64,000 bases of DNA from Methylomonas methanica MC09. Its GTDB lineage: Bacteria > Pseudomonadota > Gammaproteobacteria > Methylococcales > Methylomonadaceae. Both the position numbers and the translations under genes were made by a program. The notes beneath the pieces were generated by a model that saw only the letters and a program-made list of their open reading frames with translations, made no database searches and was not told the DNA's origin. Every line of letters begins with the position of its first letter. Position 1 is the first letter of the stretch. Positions 9,749 through 18,147 of this stretch are shown here, piece after piece. Where the stretch lies: assembly GCF_000214665.1 (NCBI RefSeq), contig NC_015572.1:3410001-3474000 (forward strand), given 5' to 3'.

Positions 9749-11146
9749 ATGGCCGAAATCGTCAAACGCAAAAAAGCCCTGTCGGTCAACCCGTTAAAGG
9801 CCAGCCAACCCACCGGCGGCTCGTTGGCTTGCCTGGGTTTCGACAAGGCTATTCCGATGCTGCACGGCTCACAAGGCTGTACCGCATTCGCCAAAGTATT
9901 CTTCGTACGGCATTTCCGCGAACCGATTCCGCTGCAAACCACGGCGATGGATCAGGCCAGCTCGGTGTTGGGTGCAGACGAAAACGTCGTGGAAGGCATC
10001 AAGGCGATTGCCGAAAAATCCAACCCGGCCCTGATTGCGGTATTGACCACCGGTTTGGCCGAAACCCAAGGCTGCGACGTGCATCGTAACGTCCGCGAGT
10101 TCCGGGTCAAATACCCCGAATACAACCATGTCGCCGTCGTGGCCGTGAACACCCCGGACTTCACCGGCTGCGTGGAAACCGGCTACGCCGCAACCCTATA
10201 CGAAATCGTCAAGGACTTGGTGCCGGACGCCGCCAGCGCCGGCACTAAACCCGGCAACCGGCAACGGCAAGTCAACGTACTGGCCAGCCCCATGCTGACG
10301 CCGGGCGATTTGGAAGCTCTGCGCGACTTAATCGAACAGTTCAATTTACGCCCGGTGCTGGTCCCCGATTTATCCGATTCCCTGGACGGCAGCTTGACCG
10401 ACGATGATTTTTCCCCCGTCACCATCGGCGGCACGCCGGTTTCGGAATTGGCTACGCTGGGCGAAGCCCGGGCTACCTTGGTTATCGGCGCCTCTTTGCG
10501 CAAATCCGGTGAATTGTTGCAGGAAAAAACCGGCGTCCCCAGTCACTTTTTCGACCACCTGTACGGTTTACAAGCCAACGATGCCTTAGTGCTGGCCTTA
10601 ACCGAAATCAGCGAAATGCCGGTTCCGCAAAAAGTCGAACGGCAACGCGCCCAATTACAGGACGCCATGCTGGATACCCATTTCATGCTCGGCCAGCTGC
10701 GGGTGGCCATTGCGGCCGATCCCGATCAACTTAACGCGCTGATCCATTTAGTGCATGGCATGGGCGCCGAAGTGGTCACCGCCATAGCCGCCGGCAACAC
10801 GCCGGTACTGGCCAGCGCACCGGTGGACAGCATCAAGATCGGCGATCTGGAAGATTTGGAAGTGATGGCCAAGGAACGCAAGGCGCAGTTGCTGATCGGC
10901 AACTCGCATGCCGTGGCCAGTGCCGAGCGCCTGGGCATCCCGATTTTACGCATAGGCTTTCCGCTTTACGACGTGATCGGCGGTTACCAAAAAACCTGGA
11001 TCGGTTATCGCGGCACCCGCCAGACCTTATTCGATCTGGCCAATTTGGTAATCAATTTCGCGCACGAAGAAATCGAGCCCTACTACTCGCCTTATGCGCA
11101 AAAACCCGAGTCCGAACGTCAAACCTGCTCGCCGTCATGTCATTAA
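9749..11146 (+). CDS. nifN: Nitrogenase FeMo-cofactor scaffold protein NifN
   Basis: NifN is the beta-like partner of NifE. The N-terminal SLACLGFDKAIPMLHGSQGCTAFAKV-type region carries the cysteines that bridge the metal cluster, and AVLTTGLAETQGCDV and VVAVNTPDFTGCVETGYA are typical of the NifK/NifN family. The 465-residue length is usual. The start is separated from the nifE stop by one base, which suggests translational coupling. The C-terminus ends in a Cys-containing SPSCH tail. Confidence 0.97.
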   Translation: MAEIVKRKKALSVNPLKASQPTGGSLACLGFDKAIPMLHGSQGCTAFAKVFFVRHFREPIPLQTTAMDQASSVLGADENVVEGIKAIAEKSNPALIAVLTTGLAETQGCDVHRNVREFRVKYPEYNHVAVVAVNTPDFTGCVETGYAATLYEIVKDLVPDAASAGTKPGNRQRQVNVLASPMLTPGDLEALRDLIEQFNLRPVLVPDLSDSLDGSLTDDDFSPVTIGGTPVSELATLGEARATLVIGASLRKSGELLQEKTGVPSHFFDHLYGLQANDALVLALTEISEMPVPQKVERQRAQLQDAMLDTHFMLGQLRVAIAADPDQLNALIHLVHGMGAEVVTAIAAGNTPVLASAPVDSIKIGDLEDLEVMAKERKAQLLIGNSHAVASAERLGIPILRIGFPLYDVIGGYQKTWIGYRGTRQTLFDLANLVINFAHEEIEPYYSPYAQKPESERQTCSPSCH

Positions 11147-11190
11147 CCCGTCGCATGCAGGTCGTGCATCAATCCGAACAGGAGATACCG

Positions 11191-11622
11191 ATGGATACCG
11201 CCATCAAAGTCGCGTTTGCCACCACCGACATGGTGCATGTCAATCAGCATTTCGGTTCCGCCAAATCGTTTGCGGTATACGCCGTCAACCCTGAGCAGGC
11301 AGAACTGATGGAAGCCGCCCAGTTCGGCCAACTGGAGCAGGATGGCAATGAAGATAAATTATCGGTAAAGCTGCAATTGCTGGAAGGCTGTTCAGCGGTG
11401 TACTGCCAAGCGGTCGGCGCGTCGGCGATCAAGCAAATCCTCGCTCAAGGCATACAACCGATCAAAGTCCACGAAGGCAGCACGATTCAGGATCTGCTGA
11501 ACGATTTGCAGGCTGAAATGAAAGCCGGGCCTTCCAGTTGGCTGGCCAAAGCCATCAACCAGCACAAAGGCCCGGATCCGCAACGCTTCGATGAAATGGA
11601 GCAGGAAGGCTGGGATGAATAG
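11191..11622 (+). CDS. nifX: Nitrogen fixation protein NifX
   Basis: This 143-residue protein is a NifX-type dinitrogenase iron-molybdenum cofactor binding domain. It carries and stores cofactor precursors between NifB, NifEN and apo-nitrogenase. Characteristic pieces are VAFATTDMVHVNQHFGSAKSFAVY and AVYCQAVGASAIKQILAQGIQPIK. A longer frame reaches back into nifN, but the ATG at 11191 follows GGAGATACCG and is the better start. It sits between nifN and the NifX-associated gene. Confidence 0.93.
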   Translation: MDTAIKVAFATTDMVHVNQHFGSAKSFAVYAVNPEQAELMEAAQFGQLEQDGNEDKLSVKLQLLEGCSAVYCQAVGASAIKQILAQGIQPIKVHEGSTIQDLLNDLQAEMKAGPSSWLAKAINQHKGPDPQRFDEMEQEGWDE

Positions 11623-11693
11623 ATTCCAACCGGCATTCAATTAACGTTGCCAGAGCAACACACACTACCGAATTTAACAAACAGGAGAACACC

Positions 11694-12167
11694 ATGGCCC
11701 AAGCAGCTTTAGCCGTAGAAACCGGCGACCCTTTCATGACATCCGCTGTCGTCCTCGAAATGCTCAAACAACTGCGTGCGCTCGATACTTACGACACATA
11801 CGAAGGCTGGTCCGACGAAAAAATCATCGACCCGCTGGTGATGACCAAAGAACGCAAACGCGAAATCCCCATCATCGGCGATCCGGACGAAATCACCCTG
11901 GCTCGCGTCAAGGCCTACTACAACAGTATCGCCTCGTTGGTGGAAAAACGCTCCGGCAAGATGGCCGTTCCGGTCATCAACATCACTCACGAAGGGTTCG
12001 GACGGGCGTTTGTGCTGGTCGGAAAATTAATCGTGGTCGATAAAACCCTGCGCGACGTGCACCGTTTCGGATTTCCCAGCCTGGAAGACATGTCGACCAA
12101 AACGGAGGCCGTTATCGAAAAAGCCGTTGCCTTGATTGAACAATACAAAGAAGTAGCGGAAGCCTGA
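11694..12167 (+). CDS. NifX-associated nitrogen fixation protein (DUF269)
   Basis: The 157-residue protein belongs to the NifX-associated family (DUF269, TIGR02935), which almost always follows nifX. Recognisable segments are LKQLRALDTYDTYEGWSDEKIIDP, KREIPIIGDPDEITLARVKAYYNSIA and AFVLVGKLIVVDKTLRDVHRFGF. It is thought to help in cofactor assembly, but the biochemical role is not settled. A clear AGGAG precedes the ATG. Confidence 0.93.
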   Translation: MAQAALAVETGDPFMTSAVVLEMLKQLRALDTYDTYEGWSDEKIIDPLVMTKERKREIPIIGDPDEITLARVKAYYNSIASLVEKRSGKMAVPVINITHEGFGRAFVLVGKLIVVDKTLRDVHRFGFPSLEDMSTKTEAVIEKAVALIEQYKEVAEA

Positions 12168-12178
12168 GGAGAACGCTC

Positions 12179-12394
12179 ATGACTGACGAAGAACTGAAGA
12201 AATTGGAAAAAGAGGTCAAAAAGGCCAAGCGTCTGGCCGGCGAAGCCGCCATGGAACTGCACGACTTGATCGAGGACAGACTGCCGGACGCCTATGGCGA
12301 ACTGATGGCTGTGGCCCAAAACACCTACGAAGCCTGCAAGGTCTGGGACGAAGCCAACCAAAAATTCCTGGCTGCGTCCGCAGCAACCGCTTGA
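12179..12394 (+). CDS. CCE_0567-type small nif-associated protein (DUF683)
   Basis: This 71-residue helical protein matches the short coiled-coil family DUF683 that follows the DUF269 gene in nif clusters. The N-terminal half is a charged helix (ELKKLEKEVKKAKRLAGEAAMELHDLIEDRLP) and is followed by YEACKVWDEANQKF. Cyanobacterial members have been described as metal-binding. It starts 11 bases after the previous stop behind GAGGAGAAC, and FdxB follows closely. Confidence 0.9.
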   Translation: MTDEELKKLEKEVKKAKRLAGEAAMELHDLIEDRLPDAYGELMAVAQNTYEACKVWDEANQKFLAASAATA

Positions 12395-12404
12395 GGACAC
12401 GACG

Positions 12405-12722
12405 ATGAGCGAATTTGTAACCGGCACCACCTTCGGCGGCAGCGTCTGGACGCCGTCTTATGTATCCGACATCAACCAGCGCAGTTGCATCGGCTGCGGC
12501 CGTTGCTTCAAAGTCTGTCCGCGCGACGTATTCGATCTGGTGGAAAAAGACGAAGTGCTGTCCGCAGAGGATTTCGGCGACGACTACGGCGACTTTGAAG
12601 ACGAGGACGATAACAGCATGGTCATGAGCCTGAAAAATGCCGCGGACTGCATCGGTTGTGAAGCGTGTTCCAAGGTTTGCCCCAAGGATTGTTTTACGCA
12701 CCAGCATAAAGCTGCGGCTTGA
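12405..12722 (+). CDS. fdxB: Ferredoxin III, nif-specific (two 4Fe-4S clusters)
   Basis: The 105-residue protein has two 4Fe-4S motifs, CIGCGRCFKVCP near residue 27 and CIGCEACSKVCP near residue 82, separated by an acidic linker (EDFGDDYGDFEDEDDNS). That spacing and the acidic linker are typical of the nif-specific ferredoxin III family. It is a likely electron carrier for NifEN or nitrogenase maturation. It is the last gene before the structured inverted elements, so it may be at a transcription boundary. Confidence 0.93.
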   Translation: MSEFVTGTTFGGSVWTPSYVSDINQRSCIGCGRCFKVCPRDVFDLVEKDEVLSAEDFGDDYGDFEDEDDNSMVMSLKNAADCIGCEACSKVCPKDCFTHQHKAAA

Positions 12723-12759
12723 TGTTGTGTCGCTGGCGCGACGGATTATTTTAATGCCG

Positions 12760-12975
12760 GTTCCCGCACCGGCAGGCGGGATACTTTTCTTTGCTTGTCC
12801 AAAGAAAAGTATCCAAAAGAAACGACACCCCGATGCCGCAATCACCCTGCGCGCCGGAGGCTTTGAACGGGGTTTTCCGAAGGGGCTTCCCAGCCCCCGC
12901 GGAAAACGCGATGCGTCCCTGCATCGCCCTAGCGGCTATCCGCTCAAAGCCTCCGGTGCTCGGTGCGGCATAAGG
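12760..12975. repeat. Structured repeat element, copy A
   Basis: This element is built from nested inverted repeats. A 15-bp hairpin (12779-12814, arm GGATACTTTTCTTTG, 6-base loop) is followed by a domain closed by a perfect 13-bp stem (12854-12866 with 12944-12956). Inside it are a GTTTTCC/GGAAAAC stem, a GGGGCT/AGCCCC hairpin, a GATGC/GCATC hairpin and an AGCGG/CCGCT hairpin. It has no coding signal. Copy B has the same architecture on the opposite strand with different base pairs. Confidence 0.75.
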
Positions 12976-13064
12976 GGAATTTAGCCCCCGCAAATATTAA
13001 AGATTACCCGACACGAATCGTAAAAAACAAAACAGTTATTTAACCGGTTGCGGTTTTAGTCCCG

Positions 13065-13275
13065 TTATTTCGCCCCGAGCATCGCGGATTTTGACGTAAA
13101 GGCCCTTTAGGGGAGCGGCAGGAAGCCGCTCGTTTTCGCAGGGCTAGGGATGGCCCTTCGAAAACCCTCGTCAAAATCAAGACGCGCAGGATAAAGGCGA
13201 AATCCGGGTCGCCTTTTCTTTGGATACTTTCTTTTGGCGACGCAAAAGAAAGTATCGCGGTCGTCGGTCCGCGAA
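13065..13275. repeat. Structured repeat element, copy B (inverted orientation)
   Basis: Read on the minus strand, this element repeats the plan of copy A. A 14-bp hairpin (13223-13256, arm GATACTTTCTTTTG, loop GCGACG) is followed by a domain closed by a 10-bp stem (GATTTTGACG at 13087-13096 with CGTCAAAATC at 13169-13178). Inside are a GTTTTCG/CGAAAAC stem with an inner GGGC/GCCC pair, and a GAGCGGC/GCCGCTC hairpin. The arms differ from copy A but still pair, which points to selection for structure. Confidence 0.75.
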
Positions 13276-13343
13276 CCGACACTTAAATAACCGTCGCGAT
13301 AGCGACACCTAACCGTTCAGTTAATTTAAAGAGGAAAGCTATC

Positions 13344-13667
13344 ATGCCACGTCCAGAGAAACACGTCTTCGTCTGTACTCAAAACCGTCCCGAAGGCCAC
13401 CCGCGCGGTTCCTGCGCGGCCAGCGGTTGCGCGGAAGTCATGAATGAATTCATGAACGAAATTCAAAGCCGCAACCTGTTCGAAAAAATCGCCTTAACCA
13501 ACACCGGCTGCATGGGACCCTGTATGATGGGGCCAAGCGTGTTGGTCTATCCGGAGGGTGTCATGTACGGAAAAGTGGGTAAAGGCGACGTCAAAACCAT
13601 CGTCGAACAGCATTTGCTGGGCGGTACGCCGGTTGCGTCACTGGTCGTGCCCGCCGAGGTATGGTAA
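13344..13667 (+). CDS. Shethna-type thioredoxin-fold 2Fe-2S ferredoxin
   Basis: The 107-residue protein is a thioredoxin-like 2Fe-2S ferredoxin of the FeSI type found in nif clusters. The four ligands are visible: Cys in VFVCTQNRPEGHPRGSC (two of them), and Cys in TNTGCMGPCMMGP (two of them). Such proteins are thought to carry electrons to nitrogenase or its assembly machinery. It starts behind AAAGAGG and is followed at 3 bases by the TPR gene. Whether its transcript comes from the nifE promoter through the structured elements or from a promoter inside them is not clear. Confidence 0.9.
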   Translation: MPRPEKHVFVCTQNRPEGHPRGSCAASGCAEVMNEFMNEIQSRNLFEKIALTNTGCMGPCMMGPSVLVYPEGVMYGKVGKGDVKTIVEQHLLGGTPVASLVVPAEVW

Positions 13668-13670
13668 GCC

Positions 13671-14177
13671 ATGACGCAACGGCTACTCTTTGAAGAACGG
13701 GTGCTGTTCAGCCCCAACCTGCCCGAAGCGGTGGACCAATTGCTGCAACAGGCGGTGGCGGCCAGCCATGCCGAAAAGCCGCTGGCGGAAAAACTGTTCA
13801 AACAGGCGCAGCAACTCGACCCCGGCTGTCTGCAAACCTATTTTGCCTTGTATAAGTTTTATTTTTACCAAGGCCGTTTGCAGGAAGCCGAACGCGAAGT
13901 ACTGGCCGGCCTGGAGCAGGCAGCCGGGCAAGGCGGATTTCCAACCGATTTTCGGCAACTCGCCGCCCAATCGACCCAATGGGATATGTATCGCAGCGAC
14001 ACCACGCTGTTCTATCTGTATACCCTGAAAGCGCTGGCCTTCATCAAGTTACGCCAGGATCTGGGCGAAGAAGCCCGGGCCGTTCTGGCGGCAATGGCAG
14101 TGCTGGATCCGCAGGATAAGTCCGGCGCGTCGGTAATCATGCAATTATCCGCCGCTTTGGAGCCGGAGGCCGCATGA
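13671..14177 (+). CDS. Nif-linked TPR-like protein, paralogue 1
   Basis: This 168-residue helical protein resembles a short tetratricopeptide-repeat fold: AEKLFKQAQQLDPGCLQTYFALYKFYFYQGRLQEAEREVLAGLEQA followed by TLFYLYTLKALAFIKLRQDLGEEARAVLAAMAVLDPQDK. It is clearly related to the 168-residue protein at 29422-29928: both share F-Y-x-Y-Q-x-R-L-x-E-A, then F-P-x-D-x-R, L-Y/F-T-L-K-x-x-x-F and a D-x-x-D-K near the end. It probably mediates protein contacts in the nif system. Its stop overlaps the next start by four bases. Confidence 0.75.
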   Translation: MTQRLLFEERVLFSPNLPEAVDQLLQQAVAASHAEKPLAEKLFKQAQQLDPGCLQTYFALYKFYFYQGRLQEAEREVLAGLEQAAGQGGFPTDFRQLAAQSTQWDMYRSDTTLFYLYTLKALAFIKLRQDLGEEARAVLAAMAVLDPQDKSGASVIMQLSAALEPEAA

Positions 14178-14551
14178 CAGCAGCCCTGAAACAACATATC
14201 GCCGCCAAGCGCGACTTCGGTACGGCGGTTTGCCGGCGCATCGGCGAGAACATCGCCAAGCTGGGTTTTCCAACGCAGACCGGTATCAACCCGCCCGACT
14301 TCGACGCCGCCGAATTCAGTTTGGTGACCGACCCTTTCACGCAAAGCCAGGACTTGGTCGGTTATTGGTACAACCCCAACAAACAACGCATAGGACAAAT
14401 TAAATTTCATGGTGACGGCAGTTTTTATGCCGAATACGACGTGGTCCAGCCGCACCCCGGCAAGAAGCAATTTTTTGTGGAAGCGATAAACGCCTGGGGG
14501 CAGCAGGACAACATCAAAACCGAAGCCAAATTGCTCGACATTCCCCAATAG
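14174..14551 (+). CDS. Nif-cluster protein of unknown function (125 aa)
   Basis: I do not recognise a domain in this 125-residue protein. It has an N-terminal helix (TAALKQHIAAKRDFGTAVCRR) and then beta-rich sequence with aromatic residues (LVGYWYNPNKQRIGQIKFHGDGSFYAEYDVVQPHP), with a single Cys near residue 21. Its ATG overlaps the stop of the TPR gene and the DUF364 gene follows 8 bases later, so it belongs to the nif accessory operon. A role in nitrogenase maturation or electron supply is inferred only from position. Confidence 0.7.
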   Translation: MTAALKQHIAAKRDFGTAVCRRIGENIAKLGFPTQTGINPPDFDAAEFSLVTDPFTQSQDLVGYWYNPNKQRIGQIKFHGDGSFYAEYDVVQPHPGKKQFFVEAINAWGQQDNIKTEAKLLDIPQ

Positions 14552-14559
14552 GTATCGTC

Positions 14560-15534
14560 ATGGCCAATCCCAAACACGTGTATGAACTGTTACTGGATCA
14601 CTGCAGTAGTGAAGCGGTGGTGGACAATCTAATGATCGGATTGGTATGGACCATTTGTAAAACCAAGGATCAAGCAGGCCTGGGCCTGGCTATGAGCCCC
14701 GGCCACGCCACCCGCACCCTGTCCTGGTCCGGCAACCTGACCGGCAAACCGATTACCGATCTGGCGGCCTGGATTCTGGACTGGAATCCGTATCAGGCCT
14801 CAGTGGCCATGGCCGCGATCAATAGTTGTATCAACAGCCGGCCCTTGCCGGAATCGGTGATTTTGCAACCCGCGGCCGACCACGCCAATCTGGCGGTGTT
14901 CGATCATTTTTTACCGCAATTGCACCATAAAAAAGTAGTGGTAATCGGCCACTACCCCGGCATAGAGCGCTATCAGGATCTGATGCAGCTGAGCGTTTTG
15001 GAAAAGCAGCCCGCCGCGGACGATTTACCCGATTCCGCCTGCGAATTCTTATTGCCGACCGCCGATTGGGTATTTCTCACTGCCAGCGCCCTCCCTAACA
15101 AAACCTTTCCGCGACTGGCCGAATTAGCCTGGAATGCCAAAACCGTGTTAATGGGCCCCACCGTACCCTGGCTGCCGCAGCTGCATGAATTCGGCATCGA
15201 TTATCTGGCCGGAGTGGAAATCACCGACCCTCAGGCTCTGTACCACACGGCAGCTCAGGGCGGCGGCGTAAAAATCTTCAGCCAGGGATTACGTTATCGG
15301 ATCGCCGAACTGACGCCAAAAACCAGCCTGAACTGGTTGAAGCAACAAATCGCCGATTGCGCCACGGAAAGAACCGAGCTCAAACAGCAAATGGAGAGCT
15401 GGTACGCCGCCGGTCAAAACCAGCGCTTCGCCAAAACCCAATTGCTCGAGCGGGTCGACGCCCGCCTGTCCCGGCTGGATAGCAGCTATAAAGTGCTGTG
15501 GGACCAGCATGGTAAACAGCCGGGTGTAAATTAA
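14560..15534 (+). CDS. DUF364-type Rossmann-like protein
   Basis: The 324-residue protein matches the DUF364 family, annotated as putative heavy-metal chelation proteins with an enolase-like N-terminal domain and a Rossmann-like domain. Visible features are YELLLDHCSSEAVVDNLMIGLVWTICK, ATRTLSWSGNLTGKPITDLAAWILDWN and the Rossmann strand KKVVVIGHYPGIERY near residue 128. A helical C-terminal extension of about 80 residues follows. In a nif operon a metal or cofactor delivery role (molybdenum or iron) is a reasonable inference, but no ligand-binding residues can be assigned. Confidence 0.72.
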   Translation: MANPKHVYELLLDHCSSEAVVDNLMIGLVWTICKTKDQAGLGLAMSPGHATRTLSWSGNLTGKPITDLAAWILDWNPYQASVAMAAINSCINSRPLPESVILQPAADHANLAVFDHFLPQLHHKKVVVIGHYPGIERYQDLMQLSVLEKQPAADDLPDSACEFLLPTADWVFLTASALPNKTFPRLAELAWNAKTVLMGPTVPWLPQLHEFGIDYLAGVEITDPQALYHTAAQGGGVKIFSQGLRYRIAELTPKTSLNWLKQQIADCATERTELKQQMESWYAAGQNQRFAKTQLLERVDARLSRLDSSYKVLWDQHGKQPGVN

Positions 15535-15538
15535 CTGC

Positions 15539-15982
15539 ATGAGCGGCCCCACGGACTTTGCGCGGCATCGTCTGCTGTTGATGTATAAAGGCGACATTAG
15601 CGCCCTGGTGATGTTCGCCCAACAAGCCAACGGCAGCGTTTGTTTTCCGGACGCCTTGCCGATCCTGTCCAGCCCGTTGGAGCCGGAAGAATTTTCGGAA
15701 ACCAAAGTCAATGTTCATCCTTCGGCGCTGGTTAACCGGATCAACCAGTTGTTACAGCTGGATAACGATTTGCTGCGCATCGAAACCGGATTTAGCGAAC
15801 AAATCGATACGCCGGGCGGCATCGTCACGGTACACATGGCCCGCTTCAGGTTATTGGATCCGCCCCATCAACTGATGCAAAGCCGCGATTGCCGGATGTG
15901 CACCTTGCCGGAACTGCGCGGCAGACCGCCGGCGGAAATGGAATTGCTACGGCGGGCTTACACCGCAATGATGGAGGGCTGA
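15539..15982 (+). CDS. Nif-cluster protein of unknown function (147 aa)
   Basis: This 147-residue protein is not recognised. It is mixed alpha/beta, with LLLMYKGDISALVMFAQQANGSVCFPDALPIL near the start and DTPGGIVTVHMARFRLLDPPHQLMQSRDCRMCTLPELRG towards the end. The C-x-x-C (CRMC) and the His before it could bind metal. It lies 4 bases after the DUF364 stop and one base before the Fe-S protein start, so all three are probably translated together. No catalytic motif is evident. Confidence 0.7.
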   Translation: MSGPTDFARHRLLLMYKGDISALVMFAQQANGSVCFPDALPILSSPLEPEEFSETKVNVHPSALVNRINQLLQLDNDLLRIETGFSEQIDTPGGIVTVHMARFRLLDPPHQLMQSRDCRMCTLPELRGRPPAEMELLRRAYTAMMEG

Positions 15983-15983
15983 A

Positions 15984-17240
15984 GTGTTCGATTTCATGGA
16001 CATGGATTTCAACGCCGGCGGCGATATGATGAAGCTGACCGGCACCGGTCCGTATATTCCGGATGCCGGCGAATGCATGCGTTGCGGCATGTGCGTCGGC
16101 AGCTGCCCAACCTTTCGGCTGTTTCAGATCGACGAAGAAACCCCGCGCCGACGAATACGCACTATCAGCAAATTGCTGGTGGAGAACCAGCCCGTCAGCG
16201 ACTCGGAACGCCAACACCTGAATAACTGCCTGCAATGCCGGGCCTGCGAACCGGCCTGCCCCAGCCGTATGGCTTACGGCGATTTATTCGACCAGGCTCA
16301 AGCAGCTTTGCAAACCGCTCCGCCCTGGCTGGCGAAACTGGCGTTCCGCGCGATAGAACAAAAACGCTGGCGCAACCGTTTAATGCCACTGCTCGGCCTT
16401 TACTTAAAAACCGGTCTGCGCAAACCGTTGCGCAAAACAGGTCTGTTGAAAAAACTGCGGCTGGCCGAAGCGGAAGCATTGTTGACGCCACCCGCCTTGA
16501 CCGCTTTAAAACCCCACTATCCAAGCACCACAAGCCGGCGCGGCAGCGTAGCCTTGTTTACCGGTTGCGTTGCCGAGCAATTCGACCGCGAGACCTTGTT
16601 GGCCGCCATCAAACTGTTGAATGCCATCGGCTTCGACGTGAGCGTGCCGCCGCAACAAGGTTGCTGCGGTGCCATTCACCAACACAACGGCCAATCCGCC
16701 GCCGGTTTGATTGCCAACAATCTGCAAGTATTCAACGCCTTAGCTGTCGACGCCGTACTCCACACCGCCAGCGGCTGCGGCGCCATGTTGAGCGAATACC
16801 AAACCGAAGACGCTGACGCGCTACAACTGTTCGGCAGCCGTTTGGCCGACATTAACGAGTTTTTGGTACAACACTGGCCGGACGATTTGCTGTTGCAACC
16901 GATCGATAGCCGAGTGGCCGTGCATGAGCCCTGCAGCCAGCGCAATGTGCTGAAAAACCAACAGGCGGTCTATGCCTTGCTGGAAAAAATACCGGGCTTG
17001 TCGGTCGCGCCGCTGGCGGATAATCAAATCTGTTGCGGTGCCGGCGGCAGCTATATGCTGACACACCCCGATAATGCCGAATCCCTGAGAGCCTTAAAAA
17101 CCCAGACCATTGCAGCATCCGCCGCGCGGATAGTGGTTAGCAGCAATTTCGGCTGTATGTGTTTTCTAAATGCCGACCCGACCTTGAACGGGCGGAAATT
17201 TGTGCATCCCCTGCAGCTGGTAGCCGCATCCTTACCTTGA
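15984..17240 (+). CDS. GlcF/LutA-like Fe-S oxidoreductase subunit in nif operon
   Basis: This 418-residue protein has two N-terminal 4Fe-4S motifs (CMRCGMCVGSCP near residue 30; CLQCRACEPACP near residue 80). Two CCG domains follow (GCVAEQ...QQGCCGAIHQHNGQ near 190-235 and EPCSQRN...QICCGAGGSYM near 310-360). That is the layout of the glycolate oxidase iron-sulfur subunit GlcF and of heterodisulfide-reductase-like proteins. No flavin subunit (GlcD/GlcE) is next to it, so glycolate oxidation is not supported. It is the last gene of nif arm 1 and may feed electrons into nitrogen fixation. The start codon is GTG behind GAGGGCTGAA. Confidence 0.82.
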   Translation: MFDFMDMDFNAGGDMMKLTGTGPYIPDAGECMRCGMCVGSCPTFRLFQIDEETPRRRIRTISKLLVENQPVSDSERQHLNNCLQCRACEPACPSRMAYGDLFDQAQAALQTAPPWLAKLAFRAIEQKRWRNRLMPLLGLYLKTGLRKPLRKTGLLKKLRLAEAEALLTPPALTALKPHYPSTTSRRGSVALFTGCVAEQFDRETLLAAIKLLNAIGFDVSVPPQQGCCGAIHQHNGQSAAGLIANNLQVFNALAVDAVLHTASGCGAMLSEYQTEDADALQLFGSRLADINEFLVQHWPDDLLLQPIDSRVAVHEPCSQRNVLKNQQAVYALLEKIPGLSVAPLADNQICCGAGGSYMLTHPDNAESLRALKTQTIAASAARIVVSSNFGCMCFLNADPTLNGRKFVHPLQLVAASLP

Positions 17241-17303
17241 TCTTTCGATACTAAATCCCAACCGGCTTGCGGCGTCCCTGTCCGCAAAGCCGCTGGGCCG
17301 CGA

Positions 17304-17600
17304 TTATTCGGCCATTAACGCCAGCCGATTTTGCAGCTCGGCAGCCACCAGGGCATCATAATGTCGACGCAATACCGAATCGGTCGGACGCGGAAACAGC
17401 TCGGCTTCCACTTCGTTTTTTAAATGGGTCAAAAACGTGTAGCTTTCCCCGGATTTACCCGACGACTGAACGGCAGCCTCGGACGAACCGCCTTGGCCGG
17501 ATGCGGAACGGGTAAAATACCGGACACAATTTGCGAACGGGGTATATAGGCATGCCGCAAACAAAAACAGCATCATGGCCAACACAATGATTTCAAACAT
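17304..17600 (-). CDS. Small membrane-anchored protein of unknown function
   Basis: The 98-residue product begins with one transmembrane helix (EIIVLAMMLFLFAACLYTPF, residues 3-22). A Gly/Ser-rich linker and a charged C-terminal helix follow (DSVLRRHYDALVAAELQNRLALMAE). It runs convergent with the nif arm 1 genes and is not recognised. The layout suggests a cytoplasmic helix tethered to the inner membrane. Confidence 0.55.
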   Translation of the reverse strand: MFEIIVLAMMLFLFAACLYTPFANCVRYFTRSASGQGGSSEAAVQSSGKSGESYTFLTHLKNEVEAELFPRPTDSVLRRHYDALVAAELQNRLALMAE

Positions 17601-18147
17601 ATCAACACCTCACGACGAGAAAATAAATGGCCGGCCTGGCTTGTGGCTATTGCGCTTAAACCTCGCGGTCCGGCACTTGCCTAAAAGCAATTAAAATGCC
17701 AGCTTAAAAATAACCAAGCCATTGATTTAACTAAATATATTATTAACTAATTTTTCGTGAAATGGGGTTTTGGTCCATTTTGTAGTAAAAACACCAATAA
17801 CCTTACAAAATAAGCAGAAATACTTCGCACCATAGGCCAAGGAAATTTGCCTAATTGAATACGTTAATCAAAAAAACCAGCATCACCGGAATCAGGCTTG
17901 GTCGAATAATCGACCCAGGCCATTTAATAGGAAATCCGCTGGGAGTATGCGTTAATATGCTGCGCGCGAACTCGGGCAAACGACGTTTAACAAGTTTTCA
18001 TAAGGATTCAAATGGTCAGTATTGATATCCTGCCCGGTCAACTTTAACGAACAACGACAGAGCTAGTGTTGTACACCATCCACATAGCCACCGCACCCCG
18101 GCAAGACAATCAACACCTACAACGTAATACTAGAGGCCGAATAAGCC
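17601..18147. other. AT-rich gene-free stretch
   Basis: No coding sequence is supported in these 547 bases. The part from about 17690 to 17890 is clearly more AT-rich than the surroundings, which is compatible with promoters for the divergent genes on either side. Confidence 0.5.

Noticed and set aside
12760..13275. Insertion sequence between fdxB and the ferredoxin gene
   Set aside because: No transposase frame or target duplication is seen; the inverted units are short and non-coding.
15984..17240. Glycolate oxidase GlcF proper
   Set aside because: No GlcD or GlcE partners are present and the gene is embedded in a nif operon, so only the domain family is claimed.
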